The notes under the pieces were generated by a model. It searched no databases, was not told the origin of the DNA, and saw nothing but the letters and a program-made list of their open reading frames with translations. This document shows, one piece after another, positions 23,170 through 31,059 of a stretch of 32,915 nucleotides of DNA. Source of the DNA: Luteipulveratus flavus. Lineage in GTDB: Bacteria; Actinomycetota; Actinomycetes; Actinomycetales; Dermatophilaceae. The stretch lies in the NCBI RefSeq assembly GCF_029439465.1, contig NZ_JAROAV010000009.1, positions 1-32,915 of the forward strand. The letters run 5' to 3'. The position numbers were made by a program, and so were the translations under genes. Positions within the stretch are counted from its first letter, which is position 1; every line of letters begins with the position of its first letter.

Positions 23170-23898
23170 GTGTCCGACGAGACGACCCCGACGGCCCTGA
23201 TCACCGGCGCCGCCCACGGCCTCGGGCTGGAGGTCGCTCGCCAGCTGGCCGCCACCGGCGTACGAGTGCTCGTGGCCGCGCGTACGGCGGCGGACGCGGC
23301 CCGCGCCGCAGAAGAAGCCGACGGTGTCAGTGCCCTCCCGGTCGGCCTGGACGTCACCGACGCGACGTCGGTGGAGGCAGCGGTGGAAGCGGTGACCGCG
23401 GACCCGGGCCGGCTGGACATCCTGATCAACAACGCGGCCGCCTTCGTCGACTGGACCGAGACCGCGACCGGCGCCGACCTCGACACCGCGGCCCAGGTGA
23501 TGCAGGTGAACCTGTTCGGGGCCTGGCGGATGACGCAGGCGTTCCTGCCGCTGCTGCGCCACTCGCCGCACCCGCGCATCGTCAACATCAGCTCCGGCGG
23601 CGGCTCGCACGCCGACGAGGCGTTCGGTCTCACTCAGCGGCAGGGTGCGGCCGCGACGTACGGCATCAGCAAGGCGGCGCTGAATGCCCTGACCGCGACG
23701 CTCGCTGCCGAGCTCGCCGACACCCCCGTGCTGGTGAACGCGGTCTGCCCCGGACTGACCGCGACCTGGCCCGGCGCCGAGGACATGGGCGCCCGTCCGG
23801 TGCAGGACAGCGCGCCCGGCATCGTCTGGGCGGCGACGCTGCCCGACGACGGCCCGCGCGGCGGCTTCTTCCGCGACCGCGCGCCGCTGGGCTGGTAG
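23170..23898 (+). CDS. short-chain dehydrogenase/reductase
   Basis: 242 residues from a GTG with CAGGAG about 9 bases upstream. Classical SDR pattern: ITGAAHGLG nucleotide loop, LDVTD, the NNAA motif, catalytic Ser in VNISSGGG, Tyr/Lys in YGISK, and VCPG after it. The end FFRDRAPLGW resembles carbonyl-reductase-type SDRs. NADP-dependent reduction of an unknown carbonyl is the likely reaction. The acetyltransferase gene follows 46 bases later on the same strand. Confidence 0.88.
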   Translation: MSDETTPTALITGAAHGLGLEVARQLAATGVRVLVAARTAADAARAAEEADGVSALPVGLDVTDATSVEAAVEAVTADPGRLDILINNAAAFVDWTETATGADLDTAAQVMQVNLFGAWRMTQAFLPLLRHSPHPRIVNISSGGGSHADEAFGLTQRQGAAATYGISKAALNALTATLAAELADTPVLVNAVCPGLTATWPGAEDMGARPVQDSAPGIVWAATLPDDGPRGGFFRDRAPLGW

Positions 23899-23944
23899 CG
23901 GTCGGGGGCCGCGCCGGGCGACAGCCCGTTGGTACGTTGCGGTG

Positions 23945-24505
23945 ATGGGCGACAGGTCGATGCGCGAGCGGATGCTCGCCGGTGAGCCGTACATCGCGGA
24001 CGACCCGGACCTGGCACGCGAGTCGCGGCGCGCCCAGTCGCTCACCCACCGGATCAACACGAGCGACCCCACCGATCACGACGGCATCCGCGCGCTGCTG
24101 ACCGAGCTGCTCGGTGCGTTCGGCGAGGACAGCGAGATCCGGCCGCCGTTCCGGTGAGACTACGGCTACCAGACCCGCATCGGCGCCCGCACCTTCGCCA
24201 ACTGGGGTCTGGTCAGCCTCGACGTCGCGCCGGTGACGATCGGCGACGACGTGCAGATCGGTCCGTCCGTGCAGCTGCTCACGGCCACCCACCCGCTCGA
24301 GCCCGGCCCGCGCCGCGACAAGTGGGAGGCCGCCGAGCCCATCACGATCGGCGACAACGTCTGGCTCGGCGGCGGCGTCATCGTCTGCCCCGGAGTGACG
24401 ATCGGAGCCGACACCGTGGTCGGTGCCGGCTCCGTCGTGGTCCGCGACCTCCCCCCGAAGGTCGTCGCGGTCGGGTCGCCCGCCAGAGTGGTCCGAGACC
24501 TCTGA
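23945..24505 (+). pseudogene. maltose/sugar O-acetyltransferase gene with one in-frame TGA
   Basis: The full reading frame is that of the Maa/LacA/NodL left-handed beta-helix acetyltransferases. It has an N-terminal helical cap (MRERMLAGEPYIADDPDLAR), then hexapeptide repeats (VAPVTIGDDVQIGPSVQL, the catalytic His in TATHPLEPG, EPITIGDNVWLGGGVIVCPG, VTIGADTVVGAGSVV) and the end VAVGSPARVVRDL. At 24155-24157 TGA replaces the Cys codon of the conserved PPFR-C-DYGY (TGC or TGT to TGA). Nothing else is damaged. Without readthrough only a 70-residue cap is made; an internal ATG at 24233 would give only part of the helix. Confidence 0.78.
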
Positions 24506-24520
24506 GGGCGAGGCCGCCCG

Positions 24521-24760
24521 CTACGCGACCTCGGCGAGGCGCACGGCGCTGGTCGTGGTCTTCTCCCGGCGGCGTCGCAGCTCGCTGACGATCTCGACCT
24601 CCCGGCGCATCATCCGGGTCCGTCGGGCCTCGTCCGCGACCGGACCGTGGTGAGCGAGGCCGCGCAGCAGCTGGTCCTCCAGGGTCGCCAGCTCCAGCAG
24701 CAGCTCGCGCAGGGGGAGCTCGCTGGTCGCCGTGGGGATGAAGAAGTCAGCAGCGGTCAT
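24521..24760 (-). CDS. small helical protein, unknown function
   Basis: 79 residues. MTAADFFIP is followed by a Leu-rich helix (LPLRELLLELATLEDQLLRG), a short break (HHGPVADEA) and a second, basic helix (RRTRMMRREVEIVSELRRRR). This looks like a helical hairpin or coiled-coil dimer. No strong ribosome binding site precedes the ATG. It converges with the broken acetyltransferase gene 15 bases away. No family recognised. Confidence 0.5.
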   Translation of the reverse strand: MTAADFFIPTATSELPLRELLLELATLEDQLLRGLAHHGPVADEARRTRMMRREVEIVSELRRRREKTTTSAVRLAEVA

Positions 24761-25181
24761 GGTTAGGACGCCTATCTGTCAGCGCACCGAGGTGCGTACA
24801 AGAGAAGGTCAGGGGTTCTGGTGAGAAACCTTACACAAACCCTCACAGGTGTCAGCGTTTTGTCTAAGGTCACGGCGTGATCCACACGGACGTCGCCAAC
24901 GCAGGTTCGTGACATCGCTGTGCTCACCGCGTCTCAGGAGTGGCCGAGGACGACCTTGAGACAGCCGGCGCCGAAGAAGTTCTCGCAGCCGGCGCCGAGG
25001 CCGGACGAGCAGGCACGCCTCGCGTACGGGAGGCGGCGCGCGTGCCGTGAAGAGTGGCGGTCCCGCCCCGCGTGGGGGCGGTAGCTGGGGCGGGACCGCG
25101 GACAGTGTAGCCAGCACGTCGTGGCCTCGATCACCATCGCCGACCGGGGCCGGTGCCAGCGGCGCTCGAGAGCCGCGCGGG
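24761..25181. other. 420-base intergenic region
   Basis: No gene that I can support. The part nearest 24761 is AT-richer (about 24815-24870, including TTACACAAACC and TTTTGTCTAAGG) and probably carries the promoter of the small minus-strand gene. A 16-base direct repeat-like unit built on CAGCCGGCGCCGA occurs twice near 24961-25000. Frames on either strand over 24930-25140 lack ribosome binding sites and family motifs. Confidence 0.4.
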
Positions 25182-25832
25182 TCAGTCGGGCCGGTCGCCG
25201 GACTCCGCCAGCGCGGCGCGCAGCTGCAGCAGCCCGCGCCGGACGTGGCTCTTCACGGTGGCCAGCGGCAGGTCCAGCCGAGCCGCGATGACCGGGTAGG
25301 GCAGATCGAGGACGAACGCCATCCGGATGATCGTGGCGCGCGGCTCACCGAGCCCGTCGACCTCGTGGGTGACCAGCAGCCGGTCGACCAGCCGGTCCTG
25401 CCCGTCGTCGGTGGTCCGAACGGGTTCGCGCGCGAGCGCCTCGCCGTTGCGGTGCGCCCGGCGGCGCTGATCCAGCACGTCGCTGACGCGGTGCCGGGTG
25501 ATCCCGATGAGCCAGCCCGGCAGGGCCGTCGGGCTGGGGCGGAGCGTGTGCCGGCTGCGCCAGGCGGACACGAACACCTGCTGGGTGACGTCCTCCGCGT
25601 CCTGGCGGTCACCGAGGCTGCGCAGCGCAACCGTGTGCACCAGCCCGGCCCACTGCGCGTACGCCTGGGCGAGCGCCTGCCGCGACCCGTCCCGCAGGCT
25701 CTCGGCCAGCTGCTCGACGTCCGGCGGCGGGTGCTTCGGGGGCTCCACGACCTCCACGGGCGGCGCCGACGGAGCTGTCCGGGCGCAGGACTCATCGGCG
25801 CCGATCACCGCTACGTCCGCCAGCTGATTCAC
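25182..25832 (-). CDS. ECF-type RNA polymerase sigma factor, LitS-like by context
   Basis: 216 residues from a GTG at 25830-25832 with GGAG upstream; a TTG 7 codons earlier is an alternative. Sigma-2 is recognisable in LRDGSRQALAQAYAQWAGLV and GDRQDAEDVTQQVFVSAWRS (region 2.2). Sigma-4 appears as ATIIRMAFVLDLPYPVIAAR followed by the recognition helix LDLPLATVKSHVRRGLLQLR. No anti-sigma gene is adjacent. Instead it is divergent from a MerR-B12 regulator, the arrangement known for the LitR/LitS pair of Streptomyces, where light releases LitR repression and the sigma factor drives carotenoid and photolyase genes. The light role is inferred from that. Confidence 0.85.
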   Translation of the reverse strand: MNQLADVAVIGADESCARTAPSAPPVEVVEPPKHPPPDVEQLAESLRDGSRQALAQAYAQWAGLVHTVALRSLGDRQDAEDVTQQVFVSAWRSRHTLRPSPTALPGWLIGITRHRVSDVLDQRRRAHRNGEALAREPVRTTDDGQDRLVDRLLVTHEVDGLGEPRATIIRMAFVLDLPYPVIAARLDLPLATVKSHVRRGLLQLRAALAESGDRPD

Positions 25833-25924
25833 GAGTGGATACTCCGGACTCAACCTGTTACAAAGGTTCTACAAACTGTACCGTAGGTGGGGACAGCGCG
25901 AAGAGTTTGCAGGAGGTGCGGCCC
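25833..25924. promoter_or_regulatory. divergent promoter/operator region of sigma factor and MerR-B12 regulator
   Basis: A 92-base AT-rich island in very GC-rich DNA. TACAAA occurs twice, at 25859-25864 and 25870-25875, exactly 11 bp apart, with CTGTACC just beyond. As I recall, CarH-type regulators bind direct repeats containing ACA at one-helical-turn spacing, so this is a good candidate operator for autoregulation and control of the sigma gene. AGGAGGT before the GTG at 25925 is the ribosome binding site of the regulator. Confidence 0.55.
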
Positions 25925-26830
25925 GTGTACACGATCTCCGCTGCCAGCGCGATGTCCGGCGTGCCCGTAGCAACCATTCGGGCGTGGGAACGCCGGTACT
26001 CCGTGGTGGAGCCCAACCGGACGGATTCCGGCTACCGGTTGTACGACGACACCGCGATCGCCGTGCTGACCCGCATGCGCGATCTGGTCAACGCCGGGGT
26101 GCGACCGCAGCAGGCGGCCGACCAGGCACGCGAGTCGGTCGTGCGCGCCCTTCCGGCGCCCGCCCTCGGGCGCGATGACGACGACGACAACGCGACCGGC
26201 GCTCTCATCGCCGCGGCCGCCGCCCTGGACCCGACGGCGGTCGAGCAGGTGCTCGACGAGCAGCTCGGCCGCGCGTCCTTCGAGGCCACCGTCGACGGCT
26301 GGCTGATGCCCGCGCTCGTGACCCTCGGGCTGGCGTGGCAGCAGGGCCGGGTCACCGTCGCGGGCGAGCACCTGGTGGCGACGGCCGTGCACCGCCGGCT
26401 GTCCGCCTCCTTCAACGCCGCCGGCAGCAACCAGGGCGGTCGACGCGTCCTCGTGGGGCTGCTGCCCGGTGCGCAGCACGAGCTCGGTCTACTGGCGTTC
26501 GCGACCGCCGCGCGCCGTACGGGGATGTCGGTCAGCTACCTCGGCCCGAACCTGCCGATCGAGGACTGGATCGAGGCCGCCCGCTCCGACCAGGTGGCCG
26601 CAGTCGTCCTGACCCTGTCGGACGAGAGCAGCAGCTCCCGGCTCGCCACGCTCGAGTCCGAGCTGCGGCAGCTGCGTCCCGACCTGCTCGTCGCCGTCGG
26701 CGGCCTGCGGCAGGACCTCGCGCCGGCGGACGCCCTGCAGCTGGGCCACCGAGTCGGTCCCGCCGCGCGCATCCTGCGCGACGCCATCGTCAGTCGAGGC
26801 CGCAAGGGCGGCGCAGGGAGGAGCGCGTGA
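25925..26830 (+). CDS. MerR-family cobalamin-binding photoreceptor regulator (LitR/CarH-like)
   Basis: 301 residues from a GTG with AGGAGGT about 7 bases upstream. A MerR winged helix covers residues 1-70 (YTISAASAMSGVPVATIRAW, ERRY, TDSGYRLYDD). The B12-binding part has a four-helix bundle with W138-x9-E148-H149 (AWQQGRVTVAGEH), the light-sensing motif of CarH-class proteins. A Rossmann-like domain follows with lower axial ligand His185 (GAQHELG), then MSVSYLGPNLP and VVLTLSDESS. In the dark, adenosylcobalamin-bound tetramers repress; light breaks the Co-C bond and frees DNA. Ala183 occupies the place of the usual Glu two residues before the His. It heads an operon (GTGA overlap with the next gene). 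Confidence 0.88.
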   Translation: MYTISAASAMSGVPVATIRAWERRYSVVEPNRTDSGYRLYDDTAIAVLTRMRDLVNAGVRPQQAADQARESVVRALPAPALGRDDDDDNATGALIAAAAALDPTAVEQVLDEQLGRASFEATVDGWLMPALVTLGLAWQQGRVTVAGEHLVATAVHRRLSASFNAAGSNQGGRRVLVGLLPGAQHELGLLAFATAARRTGMSVSYLGPNLPIEDWIEAARSDQVAAVVLTLSDESSSSRLATLESELRQLRPDLLVAVGGLRQDLAPADALQLGHRVGPAARILRDAIVSRGRKGGAGRSA

Positions 26831-27549
26831 TCAATCCGGTGACCGAGCTCCGAGCTTTCCTCACCGCCAGCCTCGTCTCACCGGTTCCTCGCGACCACCA
26901 GGAGTCCGATCGCGCCTTCCGACGGCGTCGGGTCGTCGCGGCCGTCACGCTCGTCTGCGGCGCCGTCGTCCTCGGCTGGACCCTGCGGATCACGCCGGGG
27001 GACGACGTCTTCTACGTCGCCGGCTTCCTGCTCGCCGCGATCTGGGTGGTCGGGTCGTTCGCCTCCGGACCCCTGCACCTGGGGCGCGCGCACACCCGCT
27101 CCGGCGGGGTGGCGCGGCCGCTGGTCCAGTCGCTCGCGCTGGCGGCGCTGATCATCGGGCTGTTCGTCGTCGGCGCGGTCGTGGCGGCGCAGATCCCACC
27201 CGTGCTCCACCAGATCGACGACGTCCTCGATCACGCCCGGTACGGCTCGCTCGCGACGATCTTCGCCATCACCGTCGTCAACGGCATCGCCGAGGAGCTC
27301 TACTTCCGCGGCGCGCTGTACGCCGCCATCGGGCGCCGCTACCCCGTCCTGATCTCCACCGCCGTGTACGCCCTGGCGACGGTGGGTACTGCCAACGTGA
27401 TGCTCGTCCTTGCCGCCGTCCTGCTCGGTGCGCTCACCGGTCTGCAGCGTCGGGTCACCGGGGGGATCCTCGGGCCGACCATCACCCACGTCGCCTGGTC
27501 CACCGCGATGCTGTTCATCCTTCCGCCACTCCTGGAGGTGCTGTCATGA
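26827..27549 (+). CDS. CPBP-family intramembrane metalloprotease
   Basis: 240 residues; its GTG overlaps the regulator stop and its own stop overlaps the next ATG. About six to seven TM helices, with the CPBP (Abi/CAAX-type) motif EELYFRG near residue 158 and a later His (THVAWS) that complete the metal site. Prokaryotic members are proposed to process membrane or prenylated proteins and peptides; the substrate is unknown. Placement between a light regulator and an NmrA-TspO fusion suggests a role in light or oxidative stress at the membrane (inference). Confidence 0.85.
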   Translation: MINPVTELRAFLTASLVSPVPRDHQESDRAFRRRRVVAAVTLVCGAVVLGWTLRITPGDDVFYVAGFLLAAIWVVGSFASGPLHLGRAHTRSGGVARPLVQSLALAALIIGLFVVGAVVAAQIPPVLHQIDDVLDHARYGSLATIFAITVVNGIAEELYFRGALYAAIGRRYPVLISTAVYALATVGTANVMLVLAAVLLGALTGLQRRVTGGILGPTITHVAWSTAMLFILPPLLEVLS

Positions 27550-28952
27550 CGACGACCGCGACCGACCGGCTGGCCCTCGTGACCGGTGCCACCGGTTACA
27601 TCGGCAGCCAGCTCGTCCCCCGGCTGCTGAAGGAAGGCTGGCGGGTCCGGGTCCTCACCCGGCACGCGTCCGGTCTGCACGGGCACGAGTGGGCGGACCG
27701 GGTCGACGTGGTCGAGGGCGACGCGAGCACGTCCGCCGACCTGGACGCCGCGATGTCGGGGGTGGACGTCGCGTTCTACCTGATCCACTCGATGGACGGC
27801 GCGGCCGACTTCCGGCGCCGCGACCGGGAGATGGCCGCGACGTTCGCGGACGCCGCCGACCGCGCGTCCGTCGGCCGGATCGTCTACCTCAGCGGCCTGC
27901 ACCCCGCCGACGAGGAGCTGTCGCCGCACCTGGCCTCCCGCGTCGAGGTGGGCGAGGTCTTCCTGGCCGCCCGGACCCCGGCCGCGGTGCTGCAGGCGGC
28001 GGTCATCCTCGGCGACGGGTCGGCGTCGTTCGACATGCTGCGCTACCTCACCCACCGGCTCCCCGCGATGGTGGCGCCGCGCTGGCTGAACAACCGGATC
28101 CAGCCGATCGCGATCCAGGACGTGCTGCACTACCTCGCCGGCGCCGCGACGCTGCCGCCGGAGGTCAACCGAACCTTCGACATCGGCGGCCCGGACGTCC
28201 TCACCTACCGCGACATGATGCAGCGCTTCGCCAGCATCACCGGGCTGCGCCGGCGGATCGTCGTCACCGTGCCCGTCCTCACCCCGCAGCTGGCCGGTCA
28301 CTGGGTCGGCCTGGTGACCCCGGTGTCCTCCGGGCTGGGCAAGCCGCTGGTCCAGTCCCTCGTGCACGAGGTCGTCTGCCAGGAGAACGACCTCGCCGCG
28401 CTGGTCGGCCCGCCCGAGCCACCGACCGGGTTCGACGACGCCGTCCGGGACGCGATGCGCCACGCCGCCCCCGACCACGCCTGGCGCAACCTGGCCCGCA
28501 CCGGCGCCGCCACCGCCGCCTGTGCGGTCGTCGGTTCGATCGCCTCCGACCCCACCAGCCGCTGGTACCGGTCACTGGACCTGCCGCCGTGGCAGCCGCC
28601 GCCGCTCGCCTTCCCCATCGTGTGGACCGCGCTGTACGCCGACATCGCCGCGTCCTCCGCCGCCACCCTGACCGCGTTCGAACGAGAGCGCCGCACCGAC
28701 GAAGCCCGTTCGTACGGAAGGGCTTTCGGCCTCAACCTGATCCTGAACGCCGGCTGGTCGGCGCTCTTCTTCCGAGCCCACCGTCCGGCCGTGGCCGCCG
28801 TCGGCGCGGGCGCCCTGGCCGCCAGCTCGGCCGACCTCGTACGTCGCGCCGGCCGGGTGTCCAAGCCCGCCCGGACCGGACTCGCGCTGTACGCGGGGTG
28901 GTGCGCCTTCGCGACCGCCCTGTCCGCCGAGATCACCCGGCGCAACCGATGA
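27546..28952 (+). CDS. NmrA-like NAD(P)-binding domain fused to TspO/MBR domain
   Basis: 468 residues from an ATG overlapping the protease stop (ATGA). Residues about 5-300 are an atypical SDR/NmrA fold: LVTGATGYIGSQLVPRLL, VEGDAST, DVAFYLIHSMD, IVYLSGLHP, and NRTFDIGGPDVLTYRDMM. The C-terminal about 150 residues are a TspO domain of five TM segments: WYRSLDLPPWQPPPLAFPIV, WTALYADIAA, LNLILNAGWSALFF, YAGWCAFATALSAEI. TspO proteins bind porphyrins and other tetrapyrroles and influence photo-oxidative stress and pigment synthesis. The fusion suggests a membrane-bound redox enzyme or sensor acting on a tetrapyrrole or isoprenoid. Part of the putative light operon. Confidence 0.88.
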   Translation: MTTTATDRLALVTGATGYIGSQLVPRLLKEGWRVRVLTRHASGLHGHEWADRVDVVEGDASTSADLDAAMSGVDVAFYLIHSMDGAADFRRRDREMAATFADAADRASVGRIVYLSGLHPADEELSPHLASRVEVGEVFLAARTPAAVLQAAVILGDGSASFDMLRYLTHRLPAMVAPRWLNNRIQPIAIQDVLHYLAGAATLPPEVNRTFDIGGPDVLTYRDMMQRFASITGLRRRIVVTVPVLTPQLAGHWVGLVTPVSSGLGKPLVQSLVHEVVCQENDLAALVGPPEPPTGFDDAVRDAMRHAAPDHAWRNLARTGAATAACAVVGSIASDPTSRWYRSLDLPPWQPPPLAFPIVWTALYADIAASSAATLTAFERERRTDEARSYGRAFGLNLILNAGWSALFFRAHRPAVAAVGAGALAASSADLVRRAGRVSKPARTGLALYAGWCAFATALSAEITRRNR

Positions 28953-28983
28953 CCAACCGCCACGACGAGCACGGAGACCTGCG

Positions 28984-29346
28984 ATGAACGACGCCGCGCC
29001 CACAGCCCGGAGCATGACCCTCACGATCAACGAGCCGTGGGCCGACCGGGTAGGTCCGGACGGCGTCGCCGCGTACGTGCGCATCCTCGCCGACGTGACG
29101 GACTCCTACGACGACGCGCCCGTCGCCCAGGTCGAGGAGGACCTGCACGCGCGCCTGGACGCCGAGGGACTGCGGCTCACCGACCTGGCCTACGCCCACC
29201 TGGCGGAGAAGATCGTGGAGACGCGGGGCGTGGGTCTGTGCATCGTCGACCACCACGGCACCGTGCTGCACGGGACGCTGGCCGAGGCCGATCCGCCGAA
29301 CGCCACCGATGACCCCGAGCACCCCGACCGGCCGATCTTCTCCTGA
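28984..29346 (+). CDS. hypothetical acidic protein
   Basis: 120 residues, ATG with CGGAGACC upstream, 31 bases after the TspO fusion gene. Acidic and soluble: DGVAAYVRILADVTDSYDDA, PVAQVEEDLHARLDAEGLRL and VGLCIVDHHGTVLHGTL, with a Pro/Asp-rich tail. No family recognised. Spacing suggests the same transcript as the genes before it. Confidence 0.7.
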   Translation: MNDAAPTARSMTLTINEPWADRVGPDGVAAYVRILADVTDSYDDAPVAQVEEDLHARLDAEGLRLTDLAYAHLAEKIVETRGVGLCIVDHHGTVLHGTLAEADPPNATDDPEHPDRPIFS

Positions 29347-29392
29347 CCGGGTCGGCGTCCGCGGCTGGGGCGCTCCGCGTCAAGATGTCCGT

Positions 29393-29824
29393 ATGACCAC
29401 CAGCAGTGTCCGCCGGGGGGCTCCGGTCGTGCTCGGCTCCAGCGCCGTCCTCGCCGCGGCCTTCCTGTCCGCGTGCGGAAGTGACAGGTCGGCCGACTAC
29501 GCCGGCGTGTGCTACGACCGCCAGACCCGCCAACGTGTCAGCGACTCCCGCTGCGACAACAGCTCCAGCGGGGGTGGTGGCGCCGGCGTGTACGGCTGGC
29601 ACTACTACCGCAAGGGGCAGAGCGCGCCTGCGGTCGGCAGCGGCCTCACCAGCGGCGGCGTCGACACGCCGCCCCGTGACTCCTCGTACACCCGCGGTGG
29701 CACGTCCAGGTCGGGCGGCACGATCACCTCCCGCTCGGTCGCCGAGGGCACGACCATCCACGGCAAGGGCGGTGGCACCGTCGTCCGCGGCGGCTTCGGC
29801 AGCGGCGGGCACGGCGGCGGCTGA
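29393..29824 (+). CDS. glycine-rich lipoprotein, YgiB/YjfM-like by position
   Basis: 143 residues from the ATG 29393, which gives an N-terminal signal with lipobox FLSAC (Cys28). After the anchor comes a short Cys-containing motif (AGVCYDRQTRQRVSDSRCD), then a Gly/Ser-rich, low-complexity C-terminal half (SSGGGGAG, TRGGTSRSGGTI, GKGGGTVVRGGFGSGGHGGG). Its stop shares a base with the ATG of the YgiC-like gene. In enterobacteria YgiB/YjfM lipoproteins (DUF1190) sit just before YgiC/YjfC; the RGGFGS ending is similar, but homology is not certain. Confidence 0.75.
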   Translation: MTTSSVRRGAPVVLGSSAVLAAAFLSACGSDRSADYAGVCYDRQTRQRVSDSRCDNSSSGGGGAGVYGWHYYRKGQSAPAVGSGLTSGGVDTPPRDSSYTRGGTSRSGGTITSRSVAEGTTIHGKGGGTVVRGGFGSGGHGGG

Positions 29825-31059
29825 TGCGTCGGATCCAGGTCCCGCTGCGCGAGGAGTGGCGGGAGAAGGTCAGCCGTGCCGGCATGCTGTGGCCGGAGGA
29901 GACCAAGCCGGACGGCACGGTGCTGCCGTGGTGGGCCGAGGGCAGCGCGTACGAGCTCGACCTCACCGAGATCGACGCCCTGGAGGAGACCACCACCGAG
30001 CTGTGGGCGATGTGCCTGGAGGCCGCCCGCTACCTGGCGACCGGGGCGATGGGCCCGATCGGCATCCCGGACTGGGCGCTCGCCGGGGCCCGCGCCTCCA
30101 TGGAGCAGGACCCGCCCTCGCTGTACGCCCGGTTCGACCTGCGCTACGACGGCACCGGGCCGGCGAAGCTGCTGGAGCTCAACGGCGACACCCCGACGAT
30201 GCTGGTCGAGTCGGCGGTGGCGCAGTACCACTGGCTGACCGAGCTGTTCCCCGAGCGCGACCAGTGGAACTCCCTGCACGAGCGGCTGGTCGCGACCTGG
30301 GCGGCCATGCGCCCGCGGCTCGCGCCCGGGCCGGTCCACTTCGTCGGCGTCCTGGACGAGGTCGAGGAGGGCGCCACGCTCGCGTACGTCCGCGACACGT
30401 GCGAGCAGGCGGGCTACGACACCGTCATCCTGCAGATCGCCGACCTGGGCTGGCACACCGGTCAGCAGACCTTCGTCGACCACGAGAACCAGCCCGTACG
30501 AACGTGTTTCAAGCTCTACCCGTGGGAGGACCTGTTCGCCGAGCCGTTCCACCCGTACCTGCAGCCGACCCCGTCGGTCACGACCGGTACGCAGTGGGTG
30601 GAGCCGTGGTGGAAGACGCTGCTGTCGACCAAGGCGCTGCTCGCCGCGCTGTGGCGGCTCTACCCCGACCACCCGAATCTGCTCCCCGCGTACCTGGACG
30701 GGCCGCGCGGCCTGCGGGAGTGGGTCGCCAAGCCGCTGCACGGCCGTGAAGGTGCCTCGATCCGCATCCACGCCGACGGCGTCGAGGAGACGCACGCCGG
30801 TGAGTACGGGCCGGAGGGCTGGTGCTGGCAGCAGTGGTGCCCGCTGCCCGACATCGACGGCAACCGCCCGGTCCTCGGGTCGTGGGTCGTCGACGGCATG
30901 CCGGCCGGTCTCGGCATTCGAGAGTCCGACGGCCACATCACCGACGGCGACGCGCGATTCGTCCCACATCTGATCGATGCGCCTGCGCCGTCGGTGCAGC
31001 AGGTCGCAGACTGGCTCGCCGAGGACGGCATCCCCGTAGGAGCGGAGCACCAGCACTGA
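29824..31059 (+). CDS. glutathionylspermidine synthase-family ATP-grasp enzyme (YgiC/YjfC-like)
   Basis: 411 residues, one-base overlap (TGATG) with the genes on both sides. Family marks: MRRIQVPLREEWREK start, FDLRYDGTGPAKLLELNGDT (substrate and phosphate site), VRTCFKLYPWEDLF, EPWWKTLLSTKALLAALWRL, EWVAKPLHGREGASI (ATP-grasp glycine loop) and WCWQQWCPLPDIDG. These are ATP-dependent carboxylate-amine ligases of the Gsp synthase C-terminal type without the amidase domain. Actinobacteria lack the usual glutathionylspermidine system, so the true substrate (an amino acid, polyamine or small thiol) is unknown. Neighbouring lipoprotein and amino-acid permease suggest an envelope or amine-related role. 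Confidence 0.88.
   Translation: MRRIQVPLREEWREKVSRAGMLWPEETKPDGTVLPWWAEGSAYELDLTEIDALEETTTELWAMCLEAARYLATGAMGPIGIPDWALAGARASMEQDPPSLYARFDLRYDGTGPAKLLELNGDTPTMLVESAVAQYHWLTELFPERDQWNSLHERLVATWAAMRPRLAPGPVHFVGVLDEVEEGATLAYVRDTCEQAGYDTVILQIADLGWHTGQQTFVDHENQPVRTCFKLYPWEDLFAEPFHPYLQPTPSVTTGTQWVEPWWKTLLSTKALLAALWRLYPDHPNLLPAYLDGPRGLREWVAKPLHGREGASIRIHADGVEETHAGEYGPEGWCWQQWCPLPDIDGNRPVLGSWVVDGMPAGLGIRESDGHITDGDARFVPHLIDAPAPSVQQVADWLAEDGIPVGAEHQH

Noticed and set aside
24155-24157. Selenocysteine at the TGA that replaces a conserved Cys in the acetyltransferase
   Set aside because: Sugar O-acetyltransferases are not known selenoproteins, I see no clear SECIS hairpin just downstream, and the second TGA nearby replaces a Trp. 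A nonsense mutation is simpler.
24934-25137. Possible minus-strand precursor peptide ending in a Cys-rich ENFFGAGC segment
   Set aside because: No ribosome binding site, no modification enzymes nearby, and an Arg-rich upstream part typical of a chance frame.
27410-28987. 525-codon plus-strand frame overlapping the NmrA-TspO gene
   Set aside because: It is an out-of-frame shadow full of Arg and Pro; the other frame gives two recognisable domains.
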